Assembly: GCA_932294295.1 (NCBI GenBank)
Contig: OW028576.1
Coordinates: 26,233,227-26,297,226 of the forward strand
DNA from: Alitta virens
Taxonomy: Eukaryota > Annelida > Polychaeta > Phyllodocida > Nereididae
Direction: 5' to 3'
DNA length: 64,000 bases
Shown here one piece after another: positions 10,143 to 21,814 of this stretch (the first letter of the stretch is position 1; every line of letters begins with the position of its first letter). The notes under the pieces were generated by a model. It was not told where the DNA came from. It was given only the letters and a program-made list of their open reading frames with translations, and did not search any database. The position numbers and the translations under genes are program-made.

Positions 10143-11327
10143 ATGGACAACATGAAGCCAATCAAGATGTATGAGTCAAGAAGGCTGCACTCAGAAAGAT
10201 GGAATAAACATATACTGGGGAGACAAGATTATGGAAAGGCATTTTTGATAACATTTTACCATTTTAAATCGAGTATGATGTTGTTTTTGGATCATCTAAA
10301 GAAGGTCGAATTACCAACATAGATAGAGGAGTGCATCATTGCACTTCATCCTCCAGACGACATAGTAGACATTGACCACATACACGTGTTTGTGAAGACT
10401 TTGTGTATAATTGAATTGCAAGTGGTAATAGAAAGTCTGTGCAAAGAATTCAAGCATGATTCAGACGACAGGTTATGTTTCGAGTGGACCGAAATACCTA
10501 GTGCTTCCATCGAAGATTATGAGAATTGTTTGCATCGAGGTTGTTTGTCTCCTGACAAAGATTGTTGTGTGAGAAAAAAGGGTAAAGAACCCTTGGATTT
10601 ATTTAAAGCTGCCAAATCATTTGTGTCATCAAGGAACTCGTCACTCACGTTTCTACAATGGTATCTAAGCAGATGCGCTGAAGACCATCGTTTTGTGGGT
10701 CAAAAATCTGTTCTGAAAGAATTAGTGGATGATATGGCCTATGTACTACACCACAGTTTTTGGAATTACACAACCGAATTGCCGAACTTGTATGGCTATC
10801 AAGAAATGCTCTGTGATCATGTTGTCACACCTGGGGAAAAATATATTTTATTTTTGTACGACAAGTATGGCAACACTGGTAAGACATCTTTTACAAAATT
10901 CTTCAAAACCCGTCATCCCGATGTAACAGCAATACTATACAGTGGAAAGGAAGAGTATGTTTTTGAAACTTTATCCCAAGGTTACGGCAAAGGATTAAAA
11001 TTTATATTTTTCGATTTGTCCAAACAAGAAGCAAGCAATTTTGATGTTGATGTTCTGACACAAATTACAGATGGTTTAGTAAGACATGGTCAAAAGGAGC
11101 TTGTATTGAATAACAAGGTGAAAGTGGTTGTGTTTTTGCCAATCTTAATCAAATTTCAAGACATCAGCTTCGATAGATGGGATTTATATCAGATGATACC
11201 TAATGATCCAGAGGAAAATCCCCAAAATGATAAGGATTATGTAGCAACACGTATCAAGGATTGCTGGAACACGAGTGATAATTCCCAAGAGATATCCGAC
11301 CCAGAAGATGAAGGAACGGATGTGTAG
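10143..11327 (+). pseudogene. Rep-like protein with SF3 helicase domain, one in-frame stop
   Basis: The gene starts MDNMKPIKMYESRR at 10143 and carries an in-frame TAG at 10320-10322, then stays open to 11327. Before the helicase lies an H-I-H motif (10377-10385) in a hydrophobic context, like motif 2 of HUH endonucleases. The helicase has Walker A DKYGNTGKTS (about 10860-10890), Walker B LKFIFFDL and a SFDRWDLY segment after motif C, the layout of CRESS-DNA virus Rep and related parvovirus Rep proteins. The usual Asn of motif C is not evident (VVVFLPIL), and a clear Tyr motif 3 is not seen. A Rep gene in a herpesvirus has one precedent, U94 of human herpesvirus 6. The C-terminus is acidic. 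Confidence 0.65.
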
Positions 11328-11682
11328 TAAAATGTTTCTTTCAGTTCTTGGGGAAAAAATTAACTAAAATATTTTAAAAAAGAAGATATATATATATATG
11401 TATATGTCATATATAACCTAACACTGTTCATATTATTATTGGTGTTAACATTGTACATTGTGAAAATACTCCAAACAAATAAAGACTATTCATAAGAGTC
11501 ATTTATTGTCAGCAGTTGTTTCTGTCATAATTCTGGGGCCATGAAGAAAGCCCTAATCACCCACCCACCCACCCACCCATGAAGAAAGCAAATTTTACTA
11601 ATTGTTTCTTACCTATTCCAGTGTTTTAAAAATTGCATTTATATTAAGGATCAATGGTAAATGAATATATTTACCCAAGAAA
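11328..11682. terminator. 3' region of the Rep-like gene; poly(A) signal and CCCA repeat
   Basis: An AATAAA at 11478-11483 lies 150 bases after the Rep-like stop and may be its polyadenylation signal. A (TA)n stretch is at 11387-11402. A CCCA repeat at 11558-11579 is flanked by two copies of CATGAAGAAAGC. No gene is seen in this gap. Confidence 0.4.
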
Positions 11683-13736
11683 ATGAATGCATTTAGGATA
11701 ATATATCTTTGCATCATAATTAGTTGTTCTGTTGTTAAAGGAGCAGATGTTTCAACTATGCCAGAATTCATTCCTCGCATCAACTGGGGAGTGATTTTTA
11801 CTAAAGTTGGAGCACTTTTGAATGGAGTATCGAAATATAGACATACTTTTGCCGTTCCGATTCCATCAGTAGCTTTCAGAAATCTAAATTCTATACCATG
11901 TGATACCAGTTTGCTCCGTCATTCACATTGTACAGCTTTGAATACTTTAATAACGGAAGTTAATGATGTATACTCTGAAGAATTTCAATCCATGAATACG
12001 AAGGTGAACGATATTTTAATTGGAGTGGATCCAATAGAATCTTCTGCACCACGAAAAAAACGCGACGCGCGTTTAACCGCCTACTTTTGCAAAAATGGGG
12101 GGTGATTGGAGAAATTGACAATGGTATCTTGAGTTCAATTGGCAGAATGTTTAGTGACATGTTTGGTGCACCAACATATGATGATATCAAGATAATTGAT
12201 AAGCACATTTGCGAATTGTCAGATGTAACAGAAATTAATTCCCGCGAAATTGTAAAATCAAACGAAAGACTATCATCAATCTCTCAAGTGATTACTAATA
12301 GAATGGATGTTTTACAAACAGGAATGCTCAATATGGACAACAGAATAAGTGAGACCAGAGAACGTCTGGCAGAAGTTGCAACAAAAATGGGATTGGCATT
12401 AGGAAATCTTTCACTGAGAATGAATGAAATTGAAAGAGCCCAGGAAGCTATGTATTTATTCTTGGGAAACCTGCAGAGATATCAGGCTGTTATGACTCAA
12501 CATGTGAGATACACAAACCAATGGTTGTTGGGTATGAATAGGTTGATGGAGGGTTATATTCCCCCTGAAATAATAACAGTAACAGATGTTGAAAATGTCC
12601 TGGATTTCGTAGATCGTGAGGTTATTAGTAAAAACCCCACTTTAGAAATTGTCAACCGCAATCCCTTATTTTATTATCAAGTTCGATCCACAGCTTATGC
12701 AAGAACAAAGGACTATGTTTACATTACGTTAAGTGTTCCATTGAAATCTATAGGGGGTACTCTCGGGGTGTACCGAATAGACAGGACGCATATTCCTACA
12801 GCCCAACACCATAATTCTTCAACTTTTATTAAAAATGTACCCGATTTTTTAGCTTAAACACCTAATAACATGTATTATATAGAGTTACCAGTTGCTCATT
12901 ACGCATCTTGTAGAGGGGAAGGCATTAAAGTATGTCCTACTGAAAGAGCTCTCCAGGGTATCAACAAATTAACATGCGCTGCTGCTGTGTTTGTAGACAA
13001 CAAAGCGGAGGCACTTAAAAGATGCGACATTCGTTATGAACACACCGACATGCCACCCCAGGCTGTGAGGCTTAATGAATCTTCATACTTAATTCACTCT
13101 GAATATCTGAAACAGAAGGATGTTTGGACTTTGACCTGCTTTAATCTTTTCAAAAAAATTGTGAAATCTATTCATCCTTGCAACACTTGCATTGTAACAG
13201 TGCCTTGCGGTTGTTCTTTAGATGGGGGGGATTTTTTCATTCCTAAAGATCTAACAGGTTGTGAGATCAATCAAGAAGACGATGAAATGACTATGGTGTA
13301 TCCATTGAATCTTCCTGTTTTAACAACACTATATTCCGCAAAAGATATCGCACACATAGGTGGAAACACTATGCACAGCAATCTGTTGCAAAACAATTCT
13401 CTGGCCCTGAATGATTTAGTATTTAATATAACACAGAGCGATTGGGACACTGTAGTCGCAGTAGATGAAAAATACCAAGTCGATTTAAAAAAGTTGATTA
13501 AACAGCAAAAAGCAAATGCAACAGTTTATTCACATAGAGCAGAATACTTTTTAAAGAAAGCCAGAGACTTTAGTGACTTGAGCATGGCGCACATAAACGA
13601 TTTAAAAAACCAGCTAGGGGGGACATTTTTTAAGGCTTTCAATCCTTCAACCGTAATTGGTGGGATAAGCATGTTTTGGATTGTAGGTGGCACGGCTATT
13701 ATTTTGTCTTTATATAATATTTGCCTGTCACGATGA
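11683..13736 (+). pseudogene. envelope fusion (F-like) protein, copy 2, broken
   Basis: The gene has a signal peptide (MNAFRIIYLCIIISCSVVKG), a conserved CTALNTL segment shared with copy 1, a furin-type site APRKKRD near 12046-12066, then a long coiled-coil-prone region (SNERLSSISQVITNRMDVLQ), conserved cysteines (CNTCIVTVPCGCSLDGGDFF) and a C-terminal membrane anchor (WIVGGTAIILSLYNI). This is class I fusion architecture of the baculovirus F/errantivirus Env kind. The frame changes at a six-G run near 12098-12103, and an in-frame TAA occurs at 12855-12857. Copy 1 at 2143-4312 on the other strand shares the layout but is quite diverged, so the duplication is old. Confidence 0.65.
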
Positions 13737-13913
13737 TTGACTTTTTGATTAATAACAGTTTGGGAGCAACTGTTACCGGAGACGGTTGAAGAGAACAGAG
13801 ATAAACAAGACTGATGGATTAACGACTTTTTTGGTATTACAAGGAAATTGTCTATTTGCCCCTACTGAAAGTTCCCCAAGATATGCCTAGCGTATTGTAA
13901 CGCCATCACTAAC

Positions 13914-16900
13914 ATGAACGGATGCGGCAGCTGTGTATGGCTGGTAATATATACATCGTTTTGCATATTGTTCGATGTCAGTTCAGCATTTAAAGTCGAA
14001 TGGTTAAGGAATATTTCGAGATTTGGGTATGACAGTGTGTATATAACATGTAGGAGTGAAATTACAGGAATTCAAACATTGTCACAGTTTTTAGAAACCG
14101 TTATTTATGTTGGAAAAAATGAGAGCGATTTGCCAATCATTCTAACATTCAATACTTCGGCTAGGACAGCAAAAATATGTACAAAATCGCTACAGGTAAA
14201 CGTTTCAGACTCTACATTAACACATAATAATGGGGATGAAACTGTGTCTGCAAGAACAAGATACCGCCTGTCTGAATGCGCATATAATATGAATAGCTCT
14301 ACACATTCTGTGGACATAAACATTGAAATTTCGCCAGTTACAGATAAGGACATGTTCACCATGGAATGCCTCACAAGTTTGCGCAATGGGTCCGTTTTTT
14401 CTGCAGAACCCTGGAAACTAAATATAGCACCTCGATGGCCTACCAACATTCCTCCCCAGAATAGAAAGCCTATATTGCGGATTTTACCCTATAGGGAGGG
14501 AACACCAATGAAGCTAGCATGCATCATACCCAATTTAAATGAGACGGATCTAAAACCACCAGTGGATCGAGATTCACAGTTGCCACAATTTCATTTGTCT
14601 ATAACTAGGATAAGAAATAATCAGACTAAAGCTGGTCGTGTCATGAGAGATATTTATGGGCGATTCTCTTACACCACAAGCAAGGCATATGTTCAAGGGG
14701 TACCTCAGAGAGCATGTACAGCTTCCACAGCAAATGAACCAGTAATACAATGTTATGGTGAAGAACCCTATTCAGACTATGAAAATGTTGGTTTTAGCAG
14801 TAAATGTTGTGACACATCTTCCTTACCGGACAATTTAATGTCAATGGATCCATTTGGCATAGACAAGACCAATATATTTTGTGGTTTGCATAGTTTTTCA
14901 AAAATTTTTAAGCTCGCTAATTCTACCAGAAATATAAATCCCCAAAATGTAACAGCCATAAATGGTCATGACATTCCTAGTTTTGATGCAGAACACATAT
15001 TGATTACTTTATGTCAGTCTTTGGCGGGAGTAGGCATGCGGTACTCTACAGCTTTGCAAGAACTATTTGATGTAGTAGAATACAATAATCGGTGGGAAAC
15101 AAGGATAGAATGTCCCAATCCTACAAATTCATCTGTAGTTTTTTTAATGGATGATGCATGTAACTTTACATCTGATACACAAGTAACGTGTTCACAACCA
15201 AAAGGTACATATCAATTTTACATGACGCCAACTGATAGGTGGAAAAATGTAAATATAACGAGCAAAAACATCTATGACTCTGCGCCAATCAGCACTCACT
15301 ATATATGTTTTTATGGCGAAAGAAATACACCAGCGAAAACATTGTCTATATTAGGTAATAGAAGTGGTTTTGTAGAGATGGACAATCGAGTTGTTCTTGG
15401 TCCATTATCAACGAAACTGTTAGATAAAAGACCTGATGAAAGTAATCTTCGTACACAGATGAGAACAAGTTATGCTTGTAGACAAGCAATCAACTTATGC
15501 AAAGTAAACCATACAACTGGAGTGTTAGGGTACATGGTCATGGATGAAAAGGACATATGCGGAACTGATTCATTTTATTGTGATGCTATGGGTAGACTTT
15601 CAAGACAAACAAAATTTACAGAACTTGTTCTGAAACACATCTGCTATGGAGAAATCAAGAACATTACATATTTGAGAGGACTTTCTAATAAATATCTACC
15701 ACAACCCCAACTGAAAATAGATAAATTTGAGAATGTTTTATCTAATAATGATATATACGCAAAAATTGTGTTCAGTAATTTAGTTGAGGAATGTGTAAGA
15801 AAAACCGAGTACGTTTTTATTAATATATCAAGAGGAGCCGCAATTAAGACTTCCATAATATACAATATCAATGAGAATACATCAGAATGGGTAAATACTC
15901 AGAAGCAGAGGACTGTAAATACTAAGAGCCCCAATGCAGATAGTCCAGCTATTTTTGTACAGTACAACACTTTCGGAGCATTGGAATATTTAGTTAAAAA
16001 ATCATTCTTGCTGGAGCACATAAATGTTAGAATAGCTTGTAGCACTCCACTCGTCACTAGTGAAATAGCGTTCGCAAGACATGCACATTTTCAACCCAAA
16101 TGTAGCATTAATGAAGATTCAGTAGATTTGAAAAAGTCACACAATGAAAAGATCATTTCTTGCACCAGTAGGTATGGGTACAATAACTGCAGAAAACAAG
16201 TCATTCAATTGAGTGTAACGAGTAAAAAACACAATTACAAATTAATTGGAATTTGTAACAACTCGACAGTAAATGTAACAACACCAGATGCTACTGGAAT
16301 ACTAAAGGAGGATGAAGAATATGTTTTCCACTTGAATTTCAAAAAAGAGCAGGAAATAGTTGGTAGAGGGTATTGCGAAAAGTTTGAAAACAACTCAAAA
16401 ACCCTAACATTCTTTTTGTCAGATGCCATAGAATCGGATGGCACCGAGGTAAAATGTGAAAGCCTTAGTCTTCCAGAAGGAGTGAGTGTTGCTGTGGATT
16501 CACCATTGGATAATATGGAAGTGACGGATTGCATCAGACGACCATTTATGTTCAAACCCATAGCTAATTTTGAAAAACCAGATATACTTAGCTGTTTATT
16601 ACCAAATTGGTTATCACATTCTATGTGTCCCGAAAAGAACAGTATTGTATCACATAATATTTCTCTATACTTTAGAGCAGCCCCATATCTAGAAAATCGT
16701 CACCTCGCAGTCTTAACCACTAATGGTTCCTGTGTGTCCCATGCAGGTGTATCTTGCAAATCGAATGATAAAGGAAATATATTGCTTGAATTCGTTCTAG
16801 GAAAGCTCATTCAAAAGTATAAACACGATAATGAACAAATCATGGTGTCTTGTTCAATGGAAGGTACTGCGCTAAGGAGCAGTCTGTCATTCGTAGCTAA

Positions 16901-17060
16901 TGTAAGTGTGGAAAACCCGATCCAACGAGAAAAAGGACAAACTCTAGTTGATACTTCATTCATAGTTGGGATTTGCATAGCTGTGCTGATGCCAGTAATA
17001 ACATGCATAATTCTATGTTTTACCAAAATAACACCAGAAAATCAAAATTCTATTTCTTAA
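13914..17060 (+). CDS. large type I membrane glycoprotein
   Basis: The intact 1048-codon frame has an N-terminal signal peptide (VWLVIYTSFCILFDVSSA), a cysteine-rich ectodomain with many N-x-S/T sites, one membrane segment near residues 1015-1037 (FIVGICIAVLMPVITCIILCF) and a tail of about a dozen residues. Repeated cysteine-tryptophan and beta-strand patterns recall immunoglobulin-like modules, but no domain is certain. It is probably a virion envelope or infected-cell surface glycoprotein. It follows the fusion-like gene in the same direction. Remaining fully open over 3.1 kb while both fusion-like genes are broken is notable. Confidence 0.85.
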   Translation: MNGCGSCVWLVIYTSFCILFDVSSAFKVEWLRNISRFGYDSVYITCRSEITGIQTLSQFLETVIYVGKNESDLPIILTFNTSARTAKICTKSLQVNVSDSTLTHNNGDETVSARTRYRLSECAYNMNSSTHSVDINIEISPVTDKDMFTMECLTSLRNGSVFSAEPWKLNIAPRWPTNIPPQNRKPILRILPYREGTPMKLACIIPNLNETDLKPPVDRDSQLPQFHLSITRIRNNQTKAGRVMRDIYGRFSYTTSKAYVQGVPQRACTASTANEPVIQCYGEEPYSDYENVGFSSKCCDTSSLPDNLMSMDPFGIDKTNIFCGLHSFSKIFKLANSTRNINPQNVTAINGHDIPSFDAEHILITLCQSLAGVGMRYSTALQELFDVVEYNNRWETRIECPNPTNSSVVFLMDDACNFTSDTQVTCSQPKGTYQFYMTPTDRWKNVNITSKNIYDSAPISTHYICFYGERNTPAKTLSILGNRSGFVEMDNRVVLGPLSTKLLDKRPDESNLRTQMRTSYACRQAINLCKVNHTTGVLGYMVMDEKDICGTDSFYCDAMGRLSRQTKFTELVLKHICYGEIKNITYLRGLSNKYLPQPQLKIDKFENVLSNNDIYAKIVFSNLVEECVRKTEYVFINISRGAAIKTSIIYNINENTSEWVNTQKQRTVNTKSPNADSPAIFVQYNTFGALEYLVKKSFLLEHINVRIACSTPLVTSEIAFARHAHFQPKCSINEDSVDLKKSHNEKIISCTSRYGYNNCRKQVIQLSVTSKKHNYKLIGICNNSTVNVTTPDATGILKEDEEYVFHLNFKKEQEIVGRGYCEKFENNSKTLTFFLSDAIESDGTEVKCESLSLPEGVSVAVDSPLDNMEVTDCIRRPFMFKPIANFEKPDILSCLLPNWLSHSMCPEKNSIVSHNISLYFRAAPYLENRHLAVLTTNGSCVSHAGVSCKSNDKGNILLEFVLGKLIQKYKHDNEQIMVSCSMEGTALRSSLSFVANVSVENPIQREKGQTLVDTSFIVGICIAVLMPVITCIILCFTKITPENQNSIS

Positions 17061-18013
17061 CAAATGCAGAATATTCATAAAGCTGCACATTTTGTCTTTG
17101 TCATTAATGTTTTATTATGCCTCGAAATAAAAGAACATAAAATGAATAGATTGTCATTTATTTGAATTTCTGGTCCAAGAACCATCCATTATAATACTGC
17201 AGTTGTAGCTTAGCATGGTGGTCATGGTGTGAGCAGAATGTTGTCCTGGCACATGTTTGGTGCAATGGTTAATGGTGATAAAGGCACCGAAAGAATTAGT
17301 GACATTCTGGGGCTTTAATCCTGGGCCTTTGTGCAGTAGTGCGTGATCCCTGCGATGTTCCTGGGGTGGGGACGTCAGGTTCTTTGGTGGTGCCATCTTG
17401 TTCGGTGCCAAGGTCAGCGTTGGTCTTCCGCATAGGGCTGATTTGTTGCGTCCTGCACTGTAAGGGTTTAAGAGGTCCACAGCCTTTCTGGCATAAGAAG
17501 CTGCCCAGGGGTGGCAGACTTCTGGATGAGTTGTTTGATGGATGCCGCATCCAACTTGTTCATTGTTCCATAGCTATCGAAGCCTTTGCCAATGAGCAAA
17601 TCTTTTATTGTGTCCAACAGTTCGTACTCCTGGCTATATTTGGACCAACTCCCAACTGTCAGTTTGGTTATCTCCCAGGGTAGATAAGATCCGATTTTGT
17701 AAAGTTTAAAGTCAAAGTTTTAGTAGAGAGCACAAGGCTGCTGCTGCTGCTGCTGCTGCTGCAAGCGAATGCAAAGAACTGACCATGCAGAGGGGTGACT
17801 CAAGGAGCTCCATTAAATCACGTGACCTTGTAGTCACGGTCAGTCACCCCTGGCCAATCAAAGCCCCTGTCTATCTCTGATTCAAAAATGCTGATGAACT
17901 TGTCTTGAAGTCTCATGAAACTCCTTGCAATAGAGATGAAAAACCATAGCAGCTGGATCATTATGACACGTTTGTTGATATAAACGAAATGGCACTTTAT
18001 GATAATATGTCAT
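17061..18013. other. GC-richer island without a clear gene
   Basis: A poly(A) signal AATAAA at 17125-17130 serves the glycoprotein gene. From about 17190 to 17890 base composition rises and codon-like structure is lost on both strands. On the minus strand a short frame includes LDTIKDLLIGKGFDSYG and then breaks up. A (CTG)n repeat lies at 17738-17763. It looks like an inserted host mobile-element remnant or host DNA, but no terminal repeats were found. Confidence 0.35.
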
Positions 18014-21000
18014 TCATTGTCTGTACATGTAATATGACGACAATAAACTTATTCTTTTCATTTGCTTTTCCCTTTGAATCCTGTCTTGCATTGTTTCTTC
18101 AACATTTGCAGCCATCGTCACATTGGATACCTTGAGTTTAGACACATCAGTGGTCCTTGTCATGGCAACAAGCTGATCACTCTTTCCAATTTTTTTTAAA
18201 TTTAGAAACACATAACCTTGGTGGGTTGAACCTTGACAAGCCGCAACAGTGGAAGCCACAACCCCATGAATTGGATTCATACATCCAAACATTACAGCTG
18301 ATTCCATTCGCTTAACTTTCATGTTTTCTTTTTCCCAGTCGTAATTGTCTATGTCATTTAAAGGCTTGTCACAATAAAGAATTACATCATTATATGTTTT
18401 CAAAATGATATCAGAAGTTTCCACTTTGTTCAAGTTATTGAAAGGACGAGGCATATTCAACAGTTCTCCACCCAGCGTAGTAAACATACCGTTGATCAGA
18501 TTTGACTGTGGTACTAAGGCATCTGCCATATTGGCTCACATCATTAAGCCAAATTTGGCTGGATTGTTATTGTTTTCAGAAAATATGGACGACCAACGAG
18601 CCTGACAAGTAAGATTCGGTTGTGTGGTTACGAGGAGCGTATCTTGTAGCAACAATGTGCAGATAGTTTCTGCATAGAATTCAGGCTGATACGTCTCCAA
18701 TGCCATTGAAACAGCAGTGACGGGCTTTATGTTGGATGTATAATTCTTTGTGTAAGCCTTTTCTCTATTAAAAAGGGACCGAGGATATACCACTTGCGAC
18801 CTCAGTGCCATTTGCTCCAATTCTTTGTTCTTGTCGTTTAACCATTTCGCCGTACACCTACTGTGACCGGTATCAATAATTTTAATGTCACCTACATTGG
18901 TGAGATGTAGACTCTTTAGTGATAAGGGTCTGTTTTGATATCTCAAATATTTGTACAAGGGGCTTGTGTCAATGTAAATGGACAATTTGACATCCGTGAA
19001 GAAGCCACTGTTTTCACACTTTGTACACATTTTTGTAACTAAACGCAATCATTTCATTGCCAATTGCTCAATACTGCTGGTATCTTGCACTTGTGACTTT
19101 ATTGACACCTCGTACATGTTAATCAGTCGTTCATATTCCTGGAATAAGTCTATCGAGTCATTATTTCTCTCTCGCAAATTAACTTCATCCCCGTTCACAT
19201 AATCTTGATACCATTCCCAATATTTTTCTATAACGCCACCGTATATCATAGTCTTAAATGCATTAGGTGCGTGTATATTAAACACAGTGTTCTGCATTAA
19301 ATCTCTTAAAGTACAGTTTATTCCAAAAAACGACACCTGCGCATTGTATCTTTCGAGTGAAACTGAGGCATTTTTGACTAAATAACGTTTCCTGGCAAAA
19401 GCCATGTACAATATTCTTGCCTGAGTATTGTGTTTCAAACTTTCCTCCAGATTATCATAATTTGGTTTGGCATGCTCCAAAACTATATCGGCATAAGGTA
19501 TGTATTTCATTTCACCATGCTGATCAACAACTTTAGCTCCATCTAGATACGTTTCAGCAAGTTTTATGCCACACTGCAATTTTTTGGCAATGGCTTCAGC
19601 ATTCTTTCTTTTAATATGGTGTTCATTTGAGCTCAGCAAATCCTGAGCTCGTCCCACTATATAGGTGATTCCATTGATTTCATTAGGTTTGTTTTTTATG
19701 AATCAGGTCGTCATCTTGAGCATAGTCTTCCACTATAACTTTTGTTCCATCTGATGCTCTCCGTATTTTTCTCACTCTTGAATTTACATTAGAATCCGAC
19801 ACTAATTTGTCATAAGCAATATTTTCTCGAACATTCTTGTCAAACATTTGTTCTGAAGGTAAAATGGCACCAGCTTCAAGAGATTCTAAAACCTCCTCTA
19901 CTTCTTCCGGAATGACTTTCCTTTTCGTTTCCTTTCTTGTGTTCTTTACTTGAAACAGTTGTTGACGAGCAAGAGTAATTTGTTCTTCAGTTTATTTATG
20001 GCACCCAATATCATCTCCATTAAAATTACAATTTTGTTGCGAAGTTTCAAAATCCTGATTGTAATTACTGTACAATTTGTATTTCTCCATCCACATTCCA
20101 ATTCTATTATTTCTCGCTTGTTTTTCAGATAAGTTTGACAAAAATTCTTCGTGCACAATTGATGATGAAGGATTAATTTCAGTTAATAAATCCGCTATGT
20201 GCACAAAATCAGTTACTGGTAATAACTGTAGCGGGGAATTGAAACAGTTTGTCACTTTGTTGGTATATTCGGAAACATCACGGTGTTTTCTATACAATCG
20301 AATCACGTCAGGATAATGTCCTGGATCATCTATGAGTGATGAATGTATTTCGTGGTTATACATTGACAGATACGTGTAAGGACTAAATGGCAATGATCGT
20401 TCCAAAGTTAAACATGTCACCCTGCAAGCTTGAACATCTAATGACTTAAATTCATTTTTTGCTCTTCTGAAAAACTCTGAAGTGTAGGCTAAAACATTTT
20501 CCTTATCAGCTAAATGTGCGGGCGTCGAACATACTTGCAGACATGATGCTTCTGAACCAATGGCTGAAGACTGAGCTGTGCTTCCAGAAGAAATGATTAT
20601 AGGTACACGAGTAAATATGTAAGGCGGTTCATAAATAAACACCATTATCATTGTCAGCAATTTCCTTAGATCACTGTACATGGAAGGTGCCATTCCATCT
20701 TCTTCATACAACACAACAGGAAACAACACAGGCATCGGAGGAGGTCTGATTTTCTTAGTCCTTCTCATCATTTGAGCAAACAATCAATAAGAGTCTTGGT
20801 TCCTTATAGTATTAGACATTTGAACATTGGAAAAAGTGGTATTAGATTTGGCACATTTTGTGCCACCATTATCTAAATATTTGAAGAAATCTTCATAGTG
20901 TTCCTTTAAAACTTCTGGTATTAAAGCTCCATCAGTGAAGTTTGAATGGTTTGGATCAGTCACTGTTAGTCTAAATGTTGATGAGCCTCGTTTGTGAAAG

Positions 21001-21769
21001 TCCATTAAAATTTCATTGTGACACATGCTTACAATAGTGCAAAGATTTTTAGCTGCTAATGTCATATGGGCCCTCGTAAGTTTTTTCAGCGTACACTTTA
21101 TCATGCAAAGCTGTCATGTCAGATATTAGTTTTTTATAAGAGTCTTCTAAGTCAGTATCTTTCTTAATAGTTTCAATTAACTCTCTCACCTCCTGTTTAC
21201 TATAAGTTATCTTGAACATCTTACAAATTGTATCATTATCAATCACATGTGTCATTCCTTCTGGAATTGTGTCATTATTAGCATACTCCAAATATGTATC
21301 AGTACCTTTACGTGCATAGGAAGTTGCAATTCCATCGGGCAACTTTCTCAAAAAGGTGTTCATAGAATAGGATTTGCCGCAACCGGCATCTCCTTATGTT
21401 AAAATTATAGAAATCGGAAGAGGTTCTGATGAACTCTCTGGCATGTCATCAGTGTTCCCAGTCGAAAGATACATGTCGAACCATTTTTTCCACTTCACAA
21501 GATAATCCACAAACTTTTGGTGGCCATACTTGTTTAAAATTTTTTGTTCTTGCCGTTTCATGAATATTTCACAGTTTTTAATAAAAGCATAATCAGCATA
21601 CGCATAGTAATTAAATCTTTGTTTCCTGTTCTCTGTATCTTCTGTGTTTTTTGTCTGACATTCTGTAATTCTGTCTGAGAGAATAACTCGATTCGTCCTT
21701 TCTTGTAGGCTTTCTTTCATAATTACAATCTTTTACTGGTCTCTTTAAATGATAATTGTTGTCAGACAT
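18014..21769 (-). pseudogene. SF1 DNA helicase (herpesvirus UL5-like), heavily broken
   Basis: Read leftwards the region has motif I GDAGCGKS (21370-21393), motif II VVLYEEDGMAP and motif III PIIISSGSTAQSS (about 20560-20730), and near the end motif V (VAACQGSTHQGYVFLN) and motif VI (LVAMTRTTDVSKL, about 18120-18180). Together these identify a superfamily 1 helicase like the helicase subunit of the herpesvirus helicase-primase. Breaks seen: TAA at 21394-21396, frame change at 21049-21104, TGA at 20784-20786, TAA at 19992-19994, frame change near 19683-19715, TGA at 19049-19051 and TGA at 18536-18538. An ATG at 21769 (MSDNNYHLKRP) may be the true start, with a further frame change before 21600; otherwise it starts at 21720. 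Confidence 0.75.
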
Positions 21770-21814
21770 GGGGTTAGATCCTTTCTGATTGGATACTTTA
21801 AAGCCAAATATATC

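Noticed and set aside
17339..17683. Plus-strand 114-codon frame in the GC-rich island
   Set aside because: Low-quality composition, overlaps equally long frames on the other strand, and no recognisable domain.
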